A stretch of DNA of 64,000 nucleotides from Paenibacillus aquistagni (GCF_900177815.1 NZ_FXAZ01000001.1:1240001-1304000), one strand, 5' to 3'. Shown: positions 34,279 through 42,559, counted from the first letter of the stretch. A program made the numbers and translations. The notes: generated by a model from the sequence alone, not told the origin.

Positions 34279-34471
34279 GAATTGCTCCTTTCAAATACAT
34301 CTTTGTCTGGTGATCATGGTGGACAATTGAACTTCCTCTTCCCATTATAAGCAGCACAAAAGCTAGAGACATGCGCTTAAAGAACCAGACCTGCCGTTTA
34401 TTAACACGTCATTATCCAACCTCCGGATACAAAGGATGCCGATCTTTAGCTGCTCTATTGACTCTAAACAC

Positions 34472-34502
34472 AAAAAAAACCGGCATTGCGATATGCCGGT
34501 GA
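34472..34502 (-). terminator. Orphan intrinsic terminator on the minus strand
   Basis: ACCGGCAT pairs with ATGCCGGT around a 6-base loop and is followed on the minus strand by TTTTTTTT. No annotated gene ends here. Confidence 0.8.
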
Positions 34503-34542
34503 TGTATTCAAACATAAAAGTCATGTAAAAAAGACATGAGTA
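34472..34542 (-). ncRNA. Candidate small RNA of about 70 bases
   Basis: On the minus strand TAGACT (34577-34572), 17 bases and TATAGT (34554-34549) form a promoter. Transcription from about 34542 would run through a CATGT/ACATG hairpin to the strong terminator at 34472-34502. No reasonable peptide is encoded. A small RNA is inferred from promoter and terminator only. Confidence 0.4.
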
Positions 34543-34681
34543 AATACTACTATACAAAAAAATCCAATATAAGTCTAGTACTTCATTCGAATAGATTGTA
34601 TGTTTAATAAGCGACCGCGGCGCAAACCACAATCAGGGATACAGCATGAGATCCCATCCATTTAGAAGGGAGCAGCAACGC

Positions 34682-35161
34682 ATGATCACACTGAGAAAAA
34701 TCACGCTGGACAATCGGAGAGACATTTTCAATCTTGAAGTAACGGAGGATCAGCGCCGCTACGTGGCATCCAATCTATCCAGTGTCGCTTCTTGCTATGT
34801 CCTTGCAACCAATGGGGGACATCCATTCCCGCTTGCCATCTACGCCGATGAGCAGCCGGTCGGATTTGTCATGACTACGTATCGCATTACCGGGTATGAT
34901 CTCCCAGCTTCTATACCTGAAGAGAGCTACTGCATCCTGCGGCTGATGATTGACAAGCAGCATCAGAACCAAGGCTATGGCAGAGAGGCGATGGACAAAA
35001 TATTGGCATTCATTCGCACGTATCCGGCTGGGCCTGCTCGATTCTGCTGGATACCATATAAGGAAGAGAATATAGCTGCAAAAAAGCTGTATGAAAGCTT
35101 CGGCTTTCGCAGCAACGGAGAGATATGCTGCGAGGAGTCCATAACCGTATTGGCCCTGTAA
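34682..35161 (+). CDS. GNAT acetyltransferase, SpeG/BltD-like
   Basis: 159 residues from ATG 34682 (AAGGGAG 11 bases upstream; ATG 34646 is the alternative). It begins 'MITLRKITLDNRRDIFNLEV', like diamine/spermidine acetyltransferases, and has 'ILRLMIDKQHQNQGYGREAM' as the acetyl-CoA loop and 'AAKKLYESFGF' as the closing motif. Acetylation of a polyamine or related amine is likely, but the substrate is not proven. Confidence 0.87.
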   Translation: MITLRKITLDNRRDIFNLEVTEDQRRYVASNLSSVASCYVLATNGGHPFPLAIYADEQPVGFVMTTYRITGYDLPASIPEESYCILRLMIDKQHQNQGYGREAMDKILAFIRTYPAGPARFCWIPYKEENIAAKKLYESFGFRSNGEICCEESITVLAL

Positions 35162-35210
35162 GCTCTCAAGCCAGAAGCAACAAAAAGTGTCATTCCATAA
35201 AAGAAGTCAT

Positions 35211-35250
35211 GACCTCCATTGTCACGGTCTCGTGATAGTGGAGGTCTATT
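35211..35250 (+). terminator. Hairpin between convergent GNAT and LysR genes
   Basis: GACCTCCA pairs with TGGAGGTC, extended by GTCAC/GTGAT; a short T-rich stretch follows. Confidence 0.55.
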
Positions 35251-35308
35251 TGATTAGATCTCGCTCCCTATAGCAGAGCTATCATAGGCTGATCAACGCT
35301 ATGATCTT

Positions 35309-36187
35309 TTATCGATTTTCAGATCCAATATGCTGCAGAAGGGTCTTTAGAGGTGTCGTTAGATATTTATCTCGATGATGAACAGCATACATCTCGTTAT
35401 GCAAGGTAAGATCTTGAACGGCTAGTGCATGTAACGTCCCTTGAGCAAGCGGCTCGCGTACAAGCACATCTGGCAAAATGGCAATTCCGAGACCAGCTTT
35501 GGCTGCCTCAATTAAGGCCTGTGAGTTCACACTTGTCCATGCAGGCTGCGCTGTGTATCCAGACAAATAAAGCGCACTATCCAGCGTATCGCGAATTGCA
35601 CTGCCTTTCTCCCGAAGCAGCAATCTCTCCATGCAGAATTGCTGAATCGTCAGCTCCCTGTGAGCGAGTAGATAATCAGGGGCACACACAACAATCATTG
35701 GATAGGAAGCAAACAGAGAACTTGTAAAGGGTCCTTGTGGTGGAGTCCCTTCAATCAACGCGAGATCCGCTTGACCTTGCCGCAATAAATCCATCGCATT
35801 TGCTGCGCTTACCACATCCACATGAACCGGATTATCCGGCCAATCTTCTTGGAAGGCATTCAAAATAGTAGGCAGCCAGAACGCTGCTATCGTAATGCTT
35901 GAGACAAGGTGCAGCGGCGCGCGCCTTTCCAAGTCATGAAAACGAGCATCTAAAGCTTCGCAGGAAGCTAGAATGGGCATAATCTCCTCCAAGAGAAGGC
36001 TGCCGCTCTTCGTAAGCTGAACACTCTTGGATAATCGGTCAAACAATGCGGTTCCTGCCTTTTCCTCCAGCTCACGGATCGTATGGGACACTGCCGATTG
36101 CGTGATATAGAGCCTTTCCGCAGCTCGGGTAAAGTTGCCTGTCTCAGCGACTGTACGAAAGATCTCAAAATGACGAAGGCTCATCAT
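35309..36187 (-). CDS. LysR-family transcriptional regulator
   Basis: 292 residues from the ATG at 36187, which has GAGGAGGG 6 bases upstream (a further in-frame ATG is adjacent). The N-terminal helix-turn-helix reads 'MSLRHFEIFRTVAETGNFTRAAERLYITQSAVSHTIRELE' in overlapping segments; the rest is a two-lobe effector domain. It is divergent from the chromate-type transporter pair, separated by 106 bases, and probably regulates it. Confidence 0.92.
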   Translation of the reverse strand: MMSLRHFEIFRTVAETGNFTRAAERLYITQSAVSHTIRELEEKAGTALFDRLSKSVQLTKSGSLLLEEIMPILASCEALDARFHDLERRAPLHLVSSITIAAFWLPTILNAFQEDWPDNPVHVDVVSAANAMDLLRQGQADLALIEGTPPQGPFTSSLFASYPMIVVCAPDYLLAHRELTIQQFCMERLLLREKGSAIRDTLDSALYLSGYTAQPAWTSVNSQALIEAAKAGLGIAILPDVLVREPLAQGTLHALAVQDLTLHNEMYAVHHRDKYLTTPLKTLLQHIGSENR

Positions 36188-36293
36188 TTCTGTCCCTCCT
36201 CTCATGAATAAAACTAATCACTATCGCAAAATCATATCATTTTACTAATTGTTCAACAACCTCCATAATGGCTGGGTAGAGGGAGGGGATTTG

Positions 36294-36866
36294 ATGAGCA
36301 ATCGTCGAAAAGTCAAACGGTATGCCTGGCTGCTTGGCATCAATATGTTTATCAGCGCCTTTACATTTGGCGGCGGATATGTGGTTGTTCCGATGATTCG
36401 AAAGTATTTTGTCACTCGAAAAAAGTTATTTAGCGAAGCGGAGCTGATCGATATGGCTGCTGTCGCGCAGTCTTCACCAGGTGCTATCGCAATCAATTTG
36501 TCCGTACTTGCAGGATATCGGGTTGCAGGGATATCGGGAGCCGTTATAAGTTGTATTGCAGCTGTTCTGCCATCGCTTGTCATCTTGGCTGTATTCGCTG
36601 CGTGCTATGATGCGGTTGCGGCGAACTCGATTGTTGCTGCGGTCTTGAAAGGCATGCAGGCTGGGGCAGCTGCTCTCATTGTCGACTATATGATTGACAT
36701 GTGCCAGCTTATTGTTAAAGGACGCTCGGCCTTTCGATCTTTGTTGGTACCAGCCGTATTTGTGGCTCATTTTGTTTTTAATATCCATGTAGCCCTTATC
36801 CTGACCATTAGCTGCTTGTTAGGTCTCTTAAGAGTGTGGGTGTACAAAAGGAGGCAGTACTCGTGA
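36294..36866 (+). CDS. chrA: CHR-family chromate transporter half, first subunit
   Basis: 190 residues, about half of a long-chain ChrA. The CHR signature is 'FISAFTFGGGYVVVPMI' in the first membrane segment and 'EAELIDMAAVAQSSPGAIAIN' after it; about five membrane helices follow. In Bacillota, short CHR proteins work as heterodimers encoded by adjacent genes (as with B. subtilis YwrA/YwrB). GGGAGGGG is 5 bases before the ATG. The stop overlaps the ATG of the second half by one base. Chromate efflux is the known role of the family; sulfate-like anions are possible. Confidence 0.9.
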   Translation: MSNRRKVKRYAWLLGINMFISAFTFGGGYVVVPMIRKYFVTRKKLFSEAELIDMAAVAQSSPGAIAINLSVLAGYRVAGISGAVISCIAAVLPSLVILAVFAACYDAVAANSIVAAVLKGMQAGAAALIVDYMIDMCQLIVKGRSAFRSLLVPAVFVAHFVFNIHVALILTISCLLGLLRVWVYKRRQYS

Positions 36867-37420
36867 TGGGATTATGGGAACTTTTTAGAGTCTTTGCTCA
36901 GATTGGCTTGCTTAGTATCGGGGGTGGTTACGCGATCATCCCGTTCATTCAAGAGCTTGTTGTCCTACAAGAGGGATGGATCTCACAGCAGACGTTTATG
37001 GATATCATCACCATTTCTCAAATGACACCCGGTCCGTTAGCAGTCAATACCTCTACGTGGGTAGGCTTACAGATTGCAGGGATGCCTGGTGCAATTGCAG
37101 CAACGTTCGGCTGCGTCCTATCAGGTGTGATCCTTTCGCTGGGGATGCATCAATTTTTTCACAGGTTTCATCAATCTGACTATATGCTGGAGACGCTTCA
37201 AGTGTTGCGATCGTCGTCACTGGGACTTATTGTTTCTGCCGCGGCAACCTTATTGCTGGGGATATTTCTAAGAACCAATGCAATAAGCTTAGCTGCCAAA
37301 ATCGATTGGATCGCGATAGCTGTCTTTGCTGGATCATTAATTGTATCAAGAAAATGGAAACTGAACCCGATGCTGATTATGGTTCTGGCAGGAATGGTGG
37401 GCGGCCTCGTTGCATATTAA
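36866..37420 (+). CDS. chrA: CHR-family chromate transporter half, second subunit
   Basis: 184 residues. 'AQIGLLSIGGGYAIIPFIQ' and 'MDIITISQMTPGPLAVNTSTWVG' are the second-half version of the CHR motif, distinct from those of the upstream partner. Five or six membrane helices. AAAGGAGG lies 11 bases before the ATG within the upstream gene, and the two frames overlap by one base, so translation is coupled. Together they form one antiporter-like unit. Confidence 0.9.
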   Translation: MGLWELFRVFAQIGLLSIGGGYAIIPFIQELVVLQEGWISQQTFMDIITISQMTPGPLAVNTSTWVGLQIAGMPGAIAATFGCVLSGVILSLGMHQFFHRFHQSDYMLETLQVLRSSSLGLIVSAAATLLLGIFLRTNAISLAAKIDWIAIAVFAGSLIVSRKWKLNPMLIMVLAGMVGGLVAY

Positions 37421-37524
37421 AAAGCCTGTCAGCTGAAGTGGAATACAACATACTCACTTTCCCAGTCCTTAACCGTCCGATTGGTCCGCTTCATGCCATT
37501 ATATGTCCCTCCTACAGATATTCC

Positions 37525-37554
37525 ATGACTGTATCCTGATTGTTCTCCTATACT
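37525..37554 (+). promoter_or_regulatory. Candidate promoter of the carbon-nitrogen hydrolase operon
   Basis: ATGACT, an 18-base spacer and TATACT, about 30 bases before the start codon. Confidence 0.4.
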
Positions 37555-37584
37555 TACACAAAACATGTGATGGGAGAGATGAAG

Positions 37585-39048
37585 ATGAAAAAATACAGCC
37601 ATATTCTTTTATTGGTATTGGGTGGATTATTTATGATGCTGAGCAATGGCAAGTTTTTAATGGCACCCGCAGCTTGGATATTTCCGATACTATTTTTGTA
37701 TGCGATCGAGAAGATGTCACTTAAAAAAGCGATGCTTACTCTGACGCTTGTAACGGCAGTGAGCAACCAGTTAAGCTTTCACAATATGCTGCCGAGCTTG
37801 GACATTCCCATGTTTAGCTATATTCCAGCAATGGCAGGGGCTCTTTATGCGTTCCCGTTTATACTACAGCAGCTAAGCTTTCGTAAAACGAACTCCTTTG
37901 TTGCAACATTGATTTTGCCATGTACGTACGCGCTATTAGATTTTAGCAATCTATACTTTAATCCATTTGGAACATTTGGCATCTTAGGATACTCGCAGCA
38001 CGGCTTTTTGCCAATTGTGCAAGTTGCTTCTGTAGTTGGTGTTACAGGCATTACTTTTTTAATCATGTGGACAGCCTCAATTATTTACTGGCTCCGTTTA
38101 GATGTGACGAACAAGAAGAAGCAGCATGTCGCGTTACTTACGGCTGCAGTGCTTATATGCATTGTCACATTAGGTGGATGGCGTGTGGTAACCAACGTAA
38201 ACACAGAGACCGTCACGGTATCAGGAATCCATACACTAGATCGAACCGATTCTGAGGTGTTGGAAATCTTCAATCTACATGAAAAGGAAAATCGCGATTT
38301 CCTTAAGAAAACAGAGGAAAATTTGAATCAATTAATAGAAATGACGATTACGGAGGCGAAGGCAGGAGCGAAGATTATTCACCATTCAGAAGGAGTTGCT
38401 ATGTTAGATGAGACACAAAAATCACTTTACTTAGACAGCCTTCGCGATGTGGCTAAACAATGGGGCGTATATATTGTTACGGTGCCTTACGTCTTTACTG
38501 CTGAAGGTTCGCCAAATGAAAATGTATTGTACATGATTGATCCGTCAGGTGAGGTTGCGTTTGAGCATTTCAAGTACGGCGGCAATCTGATAGAGAGAAC
38601 CGTAGAAGGGGACAAACAAATTAAATATGCAGATACAGCGTACGGGCGCTTATCAGGAATTATTTGCTGGGATAAAGATTTCCCGGCGATTGTCAACCAA
38701 GCAGGAGAGAAGAACGTAGATATATTGTTCATCCCATCAGCGGATTGGAAGGAAATCTCTCCTTATCATACGATTGTGGGTAATTTTAGAGGAGTAGAAA
38801 ATGGCGCGAACATTGTGACACAGACGGTTAACGGCATGTCGATGATTTCAGATTATAAAGGCCAAACATTAGCTCAAATGGATCATTTCACGAGCGATCA
38901 ATGGGTTATGCGAGGACAAGTTCCGACAAAGGGCATGGAGACCATGTATTCAAAGTGGGGGAAATATTTCGTTTGGTATATTATAATAACGTTACTTATT
39001 TCCGTTGGATATATCCACTTTGATCGCAGGAAAAAGTTCGAATCATAA
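37585..39048 (+). CDS. Membrane carbon-nitrogen hydrolase (apolipoprotein N-acyltransferase-like)
   Basis: 487 residues from ATG 37585 (GGGAGAG upstream). The first 190 residues hold about six membrane helices. A nitrilase-superfamily domain follows, outside the membrane, and a last helix ends the protein, as in Lnt. The catalytic triad is complete: Glu269 in 'HHSEGVA', Lys330 in 'FEHFKYGG' and Cys361 in 'GIICWDKDFP'. Lnt adds the third acyl chain to lipoproteins. The N-terminal part is only weakly Lnt-like, so the acyl donor and acceptor are uncertain. It is followed at 11 bases by a LytTR gene, so an operon of three is likely. Confidence 0.82.
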   Translation: MKKYSHILLLVLGGLFMMLSNGKFLMAPAAWIFPILFLYAIEKMSLKKAMLTLTLVTAVSNQLSFHNMLPSLDIPMFSYIPAMAGALYAFPFILQQLSFRKTNSFVATLILPCTYALLDFSNLYFNPFGTFGILGYSQHGFLPIVQVASVVGVTGITFLIMWTASIIYWLRLDVTNKKKQHVALLTAAVLICIVTLGGWRVVTNVNTETVTVSGIHTLDRTDSEVLEIFNLHEKENRDFLKKTEENLNQLIEMTITEAKAGAKIIHHSEGVAMLDETQKSLYLDSLRDVAKQWGVYIVTVPYVFTAEGSPNENVLYMIDPSGEVAFEHFKYGGNLIERTVEGDKQIKYADTAYGRLSGIICWDKDFPAIVNQAGEKNVDILFIPSADWKEISPYHTIVGNFRGVENGANIVTQTVNGMSMISDYKGQTLAQMDHFTSDQWVMRGQVPTKGMETMYSKWGKYFVWYIIITLLISVGYIHFDRRKKFES

Positions 39049-39059
39049 AAGGAGCCCAA

Positions 39060-39599
39060 ATGAAATTAGGCCTAGTATGCAACAATAACATACGTGATGA
39101 TGTATTGAATAAATTCCAGTCTTTGAGTATAGAGGTGTATCGAAATGCAGACCTGTATGTCGTGGAAGAAGGGCTTCATACAGGTCTTCTGCCATGTATC
39201 GTCTTCCGACCTGATCGGCTTGATGATTTATCGGATATGCTCCAAGCGTTTGCGCCAACGACTACATCTTCAAAAATCGTCGGTTTCAAAGACGATGCCT
39301 ACCATGTCATCAGCCATGAGGATATCTTTTATTTTGAAGCGCTGGATGCAGGGGTGCTTTGCCATACTCGATCAGATGTATTTCTATTAAAAGAGAAGCT
39401 GTATCAATTAGAAGCACGATTGCCAAGTGATCGATATATTAAGGTGAGCCGATCGTTCATTGTTCATATTGATGCTGTGACAAGAATTATCCCGTGGTTC
39501 AACCGTAGATTACTGCTCAAATTTGAGCATTCAAAAAAAGAAGTGGAAGTATCAAAAAATTATGTCGGACATTTCAAAGAGTTTCTAGGAATGAGGTAG
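39060..39599 (+). CDS. LytTR-domain DNA-binding regulator
   Basis: 179 residues. The C-terminal 100 residues form a LytTR domain: 'DDAYHVISHEDIFYFEALDAG', 'DRYIKVSRSFIVHIDAVTRIIPWFNRRLLLKF', and the final 'VSKNYVGHFKEFLGM'. The N-terminal 75 residues are not a receiver domain. With the DUF3021-type membrane protein next to it, this is the two-gene LytTR regulatory arrangement in which a membrane partner restrains the DNA-binding protein. Targets may include its own operon with the carbon-nitrogen hydrolase. Confidence 0.87.
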   Translation: MKLGLVCNNNIRDDVLNKFQSLSIEVYRNADLYVVEEGLHTGLLPCIVFRPDRLDDLSDMLQAFAPTTTSSKIVGFKDDAYHVISHEDIFYFEALDAGVLCHTRSDVFLLKEKLYQLEARLPSDRYIKVSRSFIVHIDAVTRIIPWFNRRLLLKFEHSKKEVEVSKNYVGHFKEFLGMR

Positions 39600-39606
39600 A
39601 TGTTCT

Positions 39607-40026
39607 ATGAAAAAATTTTATGCAGAAGCTCTTGTTGTGTCAGTGTTCATCGGAATCTTCATTCGGGTGCTAGCGCTGCTGCTTACAGGACAATCGCTTC
39701 TTACAAGTATAGAAGATTACTTTTTTAGTGCTGTCATTGCCATGATCTCCTGCACACTCACGTTCGGTGTACATGTTAAGGTTTTGACAAACAACCAGTA
39801 TTCTTTTATTACAAAGCATATGATCTCCTCGATGGTTATTATCGCAATATATGTCATTGGTAACCTGTATGCTGGAGGAACAGATGTTATTTTTCAGTGG
39901 GAGTTCTACGGTTATGCAATCGCTGTTGTGCTCGTCTCACTGCCTTTGATCCACTATTTTAACAAGCGGATAATGCGATTCAATGAATTTTTACATTTAA
40001 AGAAATCCAGACATGCTAGTGAATAA
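39607..40026 (+). CDS. DUF3021-like four-TM membrane protein
   Basis: 139 residues with four membrane segments at about 7-27, 40-60, 73-91 and 99-119, and a basic tail (FNKRIMRFNEF...KKSRHASE). Arrangement and size match DUF3021 proteins, which commonly follow a LytTR gene. It starts 7 bases after the LytTR stop. The likely role is a membrane sensor that binds or inhibits the LytTR protein. The family call is from context and hydropathy. Confidence 0.78.
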   Translation: MKKFYAEALVVSVFIGIFIRVLALLLTGQSLLTSIEDYFFSAVIAMISCTLTFGVHVKVLTNNQYSFITKHMISSMVIIAIYVIGNLYAGGTDVIFQWEFYGYAIAVVLVSLPLIHYFNKRIMRFNEFLHLKKSRHASE

Positions 40027-40369
40027 ATAATAAAAGACTGAACGGAAACACCTTCAAGTGAAATCCGCTATGTCGTAAGATATAGGGACAATCTCGGAGG
40101 TGTTTTTGTCGTGGCAACCAATTTGCACTATTTACATCAGGAGTGAGAAAACCCTCGGGGCTGAGACTATAAATATTTGCACTATTTGTATAAAATGATG
40201 CGACTAGTGGAACCACCCTTACACGGTTTGAGCTAAGGGGGGGTTGTTGTGCTATGATTTATCATTGACAGCATTTAACAACTCATATAAAATACATATA
40301 ATTCACATTAGTTTAGTTGGTTATATGACAAGAATACGAACCTATTACATCGTCAAAGGAGTGTAGAGC
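40027..40369 (+). other. Intergenic region with terminator-like hairpins
   Basis: AAACACCT near 40048 is complementary to AGGTGTTT near 40100-40107, followed by TTT, and probably ends the LytTR operon. A second imperfect stem, AACCACCCTT with AAGGGGGGTT, lies near 40210-40243. Confidence 0.45.
40265..40293 (+). promoter_or_regulatory. SigA-type promoter of the OsmC-family gene
   Basis: TTGACA, a 17-base spacer and TAAAAT, about 75 bases before the start codon. Confidence 0.7.
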
Positions 40370-40837
40370 ATGGCTGCTGTGCAAACGTTCAAAGCAACTG
40401 CCCATTTACAAGAAGGTGTTCAAGTTAAAGCTGCCTCCCGTAACTTCGAGTTTATCATTGATGAGCCTAAGAGCTTAGGCGGAACGGATACTGGCATGAA
40501 TCCTGTCGAAGCGCTGCTCGCTTCATTAGGCGCCTGCCAAGCCATTGTCGCTCGTGTATATGCACCGAAGTTTGGAGTGACGCTCGATGATTTTCGCGTA
40601 GAGGTTGAAGGGGATCTCGATCTTGATGGATTCTTCGATCGATCTTCCGTGCGGCCGGGTTACTCTGACATCCGCTACACATTCCGGATCACGACCGATT
40701 CTCCTCCACAACAAGTAGAGGCGTTCATCGATTTTCTGGAGAGCAAGTGTCCGGTCGGCGACACCCTTGCACACCCGGTAAATCTAACATTAGCAGGAGT
40801 CATCATCGAAAATAAATCTATATTTTCCCAAGATTAA
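40370..40837 (+). CDS. OsmC-family peroxiredoxin-like protein
   Basis: 155 residues. The two catalytic cysteines are in 'ALLASLGACQAIVARVYA' and 'FLESKCPVGDTLAHPV', the standard OsmC/Ohr positions. 'GGTDTGMNPVEALL' precedes the first. It reduces organic hydroperoxides in the cytoplasm using thiols, or works on related sulfur chemistry. The subgroup (OsmC/YhfA versus Ohr) cannot be fixed. AAAGGAG is upstream, and a good promoter precedes it. Confidence 0.9.
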   Translation: MAAVQTFKATAHLQEGVQVKAASRNFEFIIDEPKSLGGTDTGMNPVEALLASLGACQAIVARVYAPKFGVTLDDFRVEVEGDLDLDGFFDRSSVRPGYSDIRYTFRITTDSPPQQVEAFIDFLESKCPVGDTLAHPVNLTLAGVIIENKSIFSQD

Positions 40838-40872
40838 TCCAATCCTTATATCCGTACAGATATGAACGTCCA

Positions 40873-40901
40873 TTGACTTTTCTTGAATCTCCGTGTACGA
40901 T
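40873..40901 (+). promoter_or_regulatory. Promoter of the T-box/trpS transcription unit
   Basis: TTGACT, a 17-base spacer and TACGAT, placing the transcript start near 40908, just ahead of the T-box stem I. Confidence 0.6.
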
Positions 40902-40907
40902 TGTTTC

Positions 40908-41198
40908 CATTAAAACATGACAGACAAACGATGTTGAAGAAGAGTAAGTACGTATCAGGCCATGAGGTCCAGAGAGTCGGTGGCCGCTGTGAACCGATCC
41001 TTACCTGATACGGAATGGGCTTCTGAATCGCAACGCAGAAACGAAACAGTATGTGTTGCCGGGATTCTCTCTCCGTTACCAAGAGAGGAGTATCGATCAG
41101 GGGTTAGTTCTCCAATCCGTACTTATGAGTGAATCGCTTCTTGCGATTAATAAAGGTGGTACCACGATAACCTCGTCCTTTGCGGACGGGGTTTTTTT
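40908..41198 (+). promoter_or_regulatory. tRNA-Trp T-box riboswitch of trpS
   Basis: The leader has the T-box order: a long stem I (GTATCAGG at 40952 region pairing with CCTGATAC near 41004), a specifier region CGGAATGGGC with TGG (Trp) at 41016-41018, a stem III near 41070-41090, the conserved T-box AAAGGTGGTACCACG at 41152-41166 and a terminator stem AACCTCGTCC / GGACGGGGTT (41169-41193) with seven T. Uncharged tRNA-Trp should stabilise the antiterminator and permit trpS transcription. Confidence 0.93.
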
Positions 41199-41221
41199 GT
41201 ATTTTTAAGGAGGTGATGGCC

Positions 41222-41374
41222 ATGGAAGATGGTTGGTGGTGGATCTTAGGTTCAACATATCGATGCAAGATTACAAGGAGGATTTTATATGAAAGAACGG
41301 GTACTAACAGGAGATCGAGTGACAGGAAAACTACACCTTGGCCATTACGTCGGAAGCTTAAAATACCGAGTTGA
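41222..41374 (+). CDS. Candidate Trp-rich leader ORF overlapping trpS
   Basis: ATG 41222 follows AAGGAGGTGATG (41207-41218) by a good distance and begins MEDGWWWILGS: three consecutive TGG codons at 41234-41242. The frame continues for 50 residues and overlaps the first 86 bases of trpS in another frame, so ribosomes that pass the Trp codons would run over the trpS ribosome site at 41274-41280. It recalls the Trp-codon leader peptides of B. subtilis rtpA and of Streptomyces auxiliary trpS. Translation is inferred, not shown. Confidence 0.6.
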   Translation: MEDGWWWILGSTYRCKITRRILYERTGTNRRSSDRKTTPWPLRRKLKIPS

Positions 41375-42281
41375 GCTGCAAGATCAATATGAAACATTTG
41401 TATTACTTGCAGATGTGCAGGCACTAACGACTCACTTTCTACACCCAGAAATCATTAAAGACAACGTAAGGAATGTAGCATTGGATTATTTAGCTGTAGG
41501 TATAGATCCTGAAAAAGCGACCATTTTTGTTCAGTCCTTGATTCCAGAAATTGCGGAATTAACGGTCTATTATTCCATGTTTGTGACGGTCAACTCTCTT
41601 CGTCATAATCCTACGATTAAGGCTGAGTCAAAAGCAGGTGACTTCGATGATATGTATTATGGATTTCTTGGATATCCGATTAGCCAGGCAGCAGATATTA
41701 CCTTTTGTAAAGCCACATTAATTCCTGTCGGCGAGGATCAGCTGCCCCACATTGAGCAAACAAGGAAAATCGTACGTCGATTCAATCAGCTCTATCAGCC
41801 TGTCTTAGTGGAGCCAAAGCCGCTTATTGGTGAAGTCCCGCGTCTAATTGGGCTTGATGGAAGCCATAAGATGAGCAAAAGCCTTGGGAATGCCATCCTC
41901 TTAGATTCAACAAAAGAAGAGGTGGCTGAAAAAATAAAGAAAGTCAAAACAGACCCTGCCCGAATTCATAAAACGGATCCCGGCCATCCTGAAATTTGCC
42001 CCATCTATGCTTATCATCAGGCTTTCCGTAAAGAAAGTTCTGACGAGATCTATCAAAGTTGTACAAAAGGACAAATCGGATGTATGGCCTGTAAACAGAA
42101 GATTGCTCAAAGCATCAATGATAGGCTGGATCCGATGCGGGAACGCAGAGCAGCATATCTCGAACATCCAAAGAGAGTCGATGAGATCTTGATGGCGGGT
42201 ACTGAGAACGCTCGTATCATGGCAAAGGAAACCATGCGAGAGGTGCGAGATGCGATGGGCATGAATTATTTTACTCATTAG
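41289..42281 (+). CDS. trpS: Tryptophanyl-tRNA synthetase, auxiliary (type II) form
   Basis: 330 residues, class I synthetase that charges tRNA-Trp. The HIGH motif is 'GKLHLGHYVGS' and the KMSKS motif 'GSHKMSKSLGN'. It starts 'GDRVTGKLHLGH' rather than 'GIQPSGxxTLGN' of the housekeeping B. subtilis enzyme, as in auxiliary, indolmycin-resistant-type TrpRS. Cysteines 237, 258, 265 and 268 form C-x20-C-x6-C-x2-C, close to the C-x22-C-x6-C-x2-C that binds a 4Fe-4S cluster in Thermotoga TrpRS. AAGGAGG lies 8 bases before the ATG. Expression is under the T-box and probably the Trp leader ORF. Confidence 0.94.
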   Translation: MKERVLTGDRVTGKLHLGHYVGSLKYRVELQDQYETFVLLADVQALTTHFLHPEIIKDNVRNVALDYLAVGIDPEKATIFVQSLIPEIAELTVYYSMFVTVNSLRHNPTIKAESKAGDFDDMYYGFLGYPISQAADITFCKATLIPVGEDQLPHIEQTRKIVRRFNQLYQPVLVEPKPLIGEVPRLIGLDGSHKMSKSLGNAILLDSTKEEVAEKIKKVKTDPARIHKTDPGHPEICPIYAYHQAFRKESSDEIYQSCTKGQIGCMACKQKIAQSINDRLDPMRERRAAYLEHPKRVDEILMAGTENARIMAKETMREVRDAMGMNYFTH

Positions 42282-42358
42282 TTAGAAGCATACGAATGCC
42301 TAACATACTTGATCCCAAGATGATTAAAGAGAAGAAGACCAGCTAAAGCAAATTCAAG

Positions 42359-42396
42359 AGGACGCTCGTTTTAATTCGACGAGAACGTCCTTTTTT
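42359..42396 (+). terminator. Intrinsic terminator of trpS
   Basis: AGGACGCTCGT pairs with ACGAG-AA-CGTCCT (two-base bulge), followed by TTTTTT. Confidence 0.82.
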
Positions 42397-42559
42397 ATAC
42401 AGATGTGAGCACGAACATGCGAATAAACCAATCAGATGTATTCATGTTGGAGAATGGGGTAAGACCAGAATCACCGTTCCACAGCGAACAAAAACTTGTA
42501 AATTTTTCTTGTCACCTCATGTCCACAATGCTATTCTACGTAAAAGGGGAGATCATCTG

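Noticed and set aside
33463-34350. 295-codon plus-strand frame opposite the hypothetical gene at 33406-34278
   Set aside because: The minus-strand frame has AAAGGAG before its ATG and protein-like composition; the plus frame is rich in His/Cys/Arg and has no site.
34363-34632. 89-codon minus-strand frame across the orphan terminator
   Set aside because: It reads through a strong intrinsic terminator, lacks a ribosome site and has a biased Cys/Phe/Ile composition.
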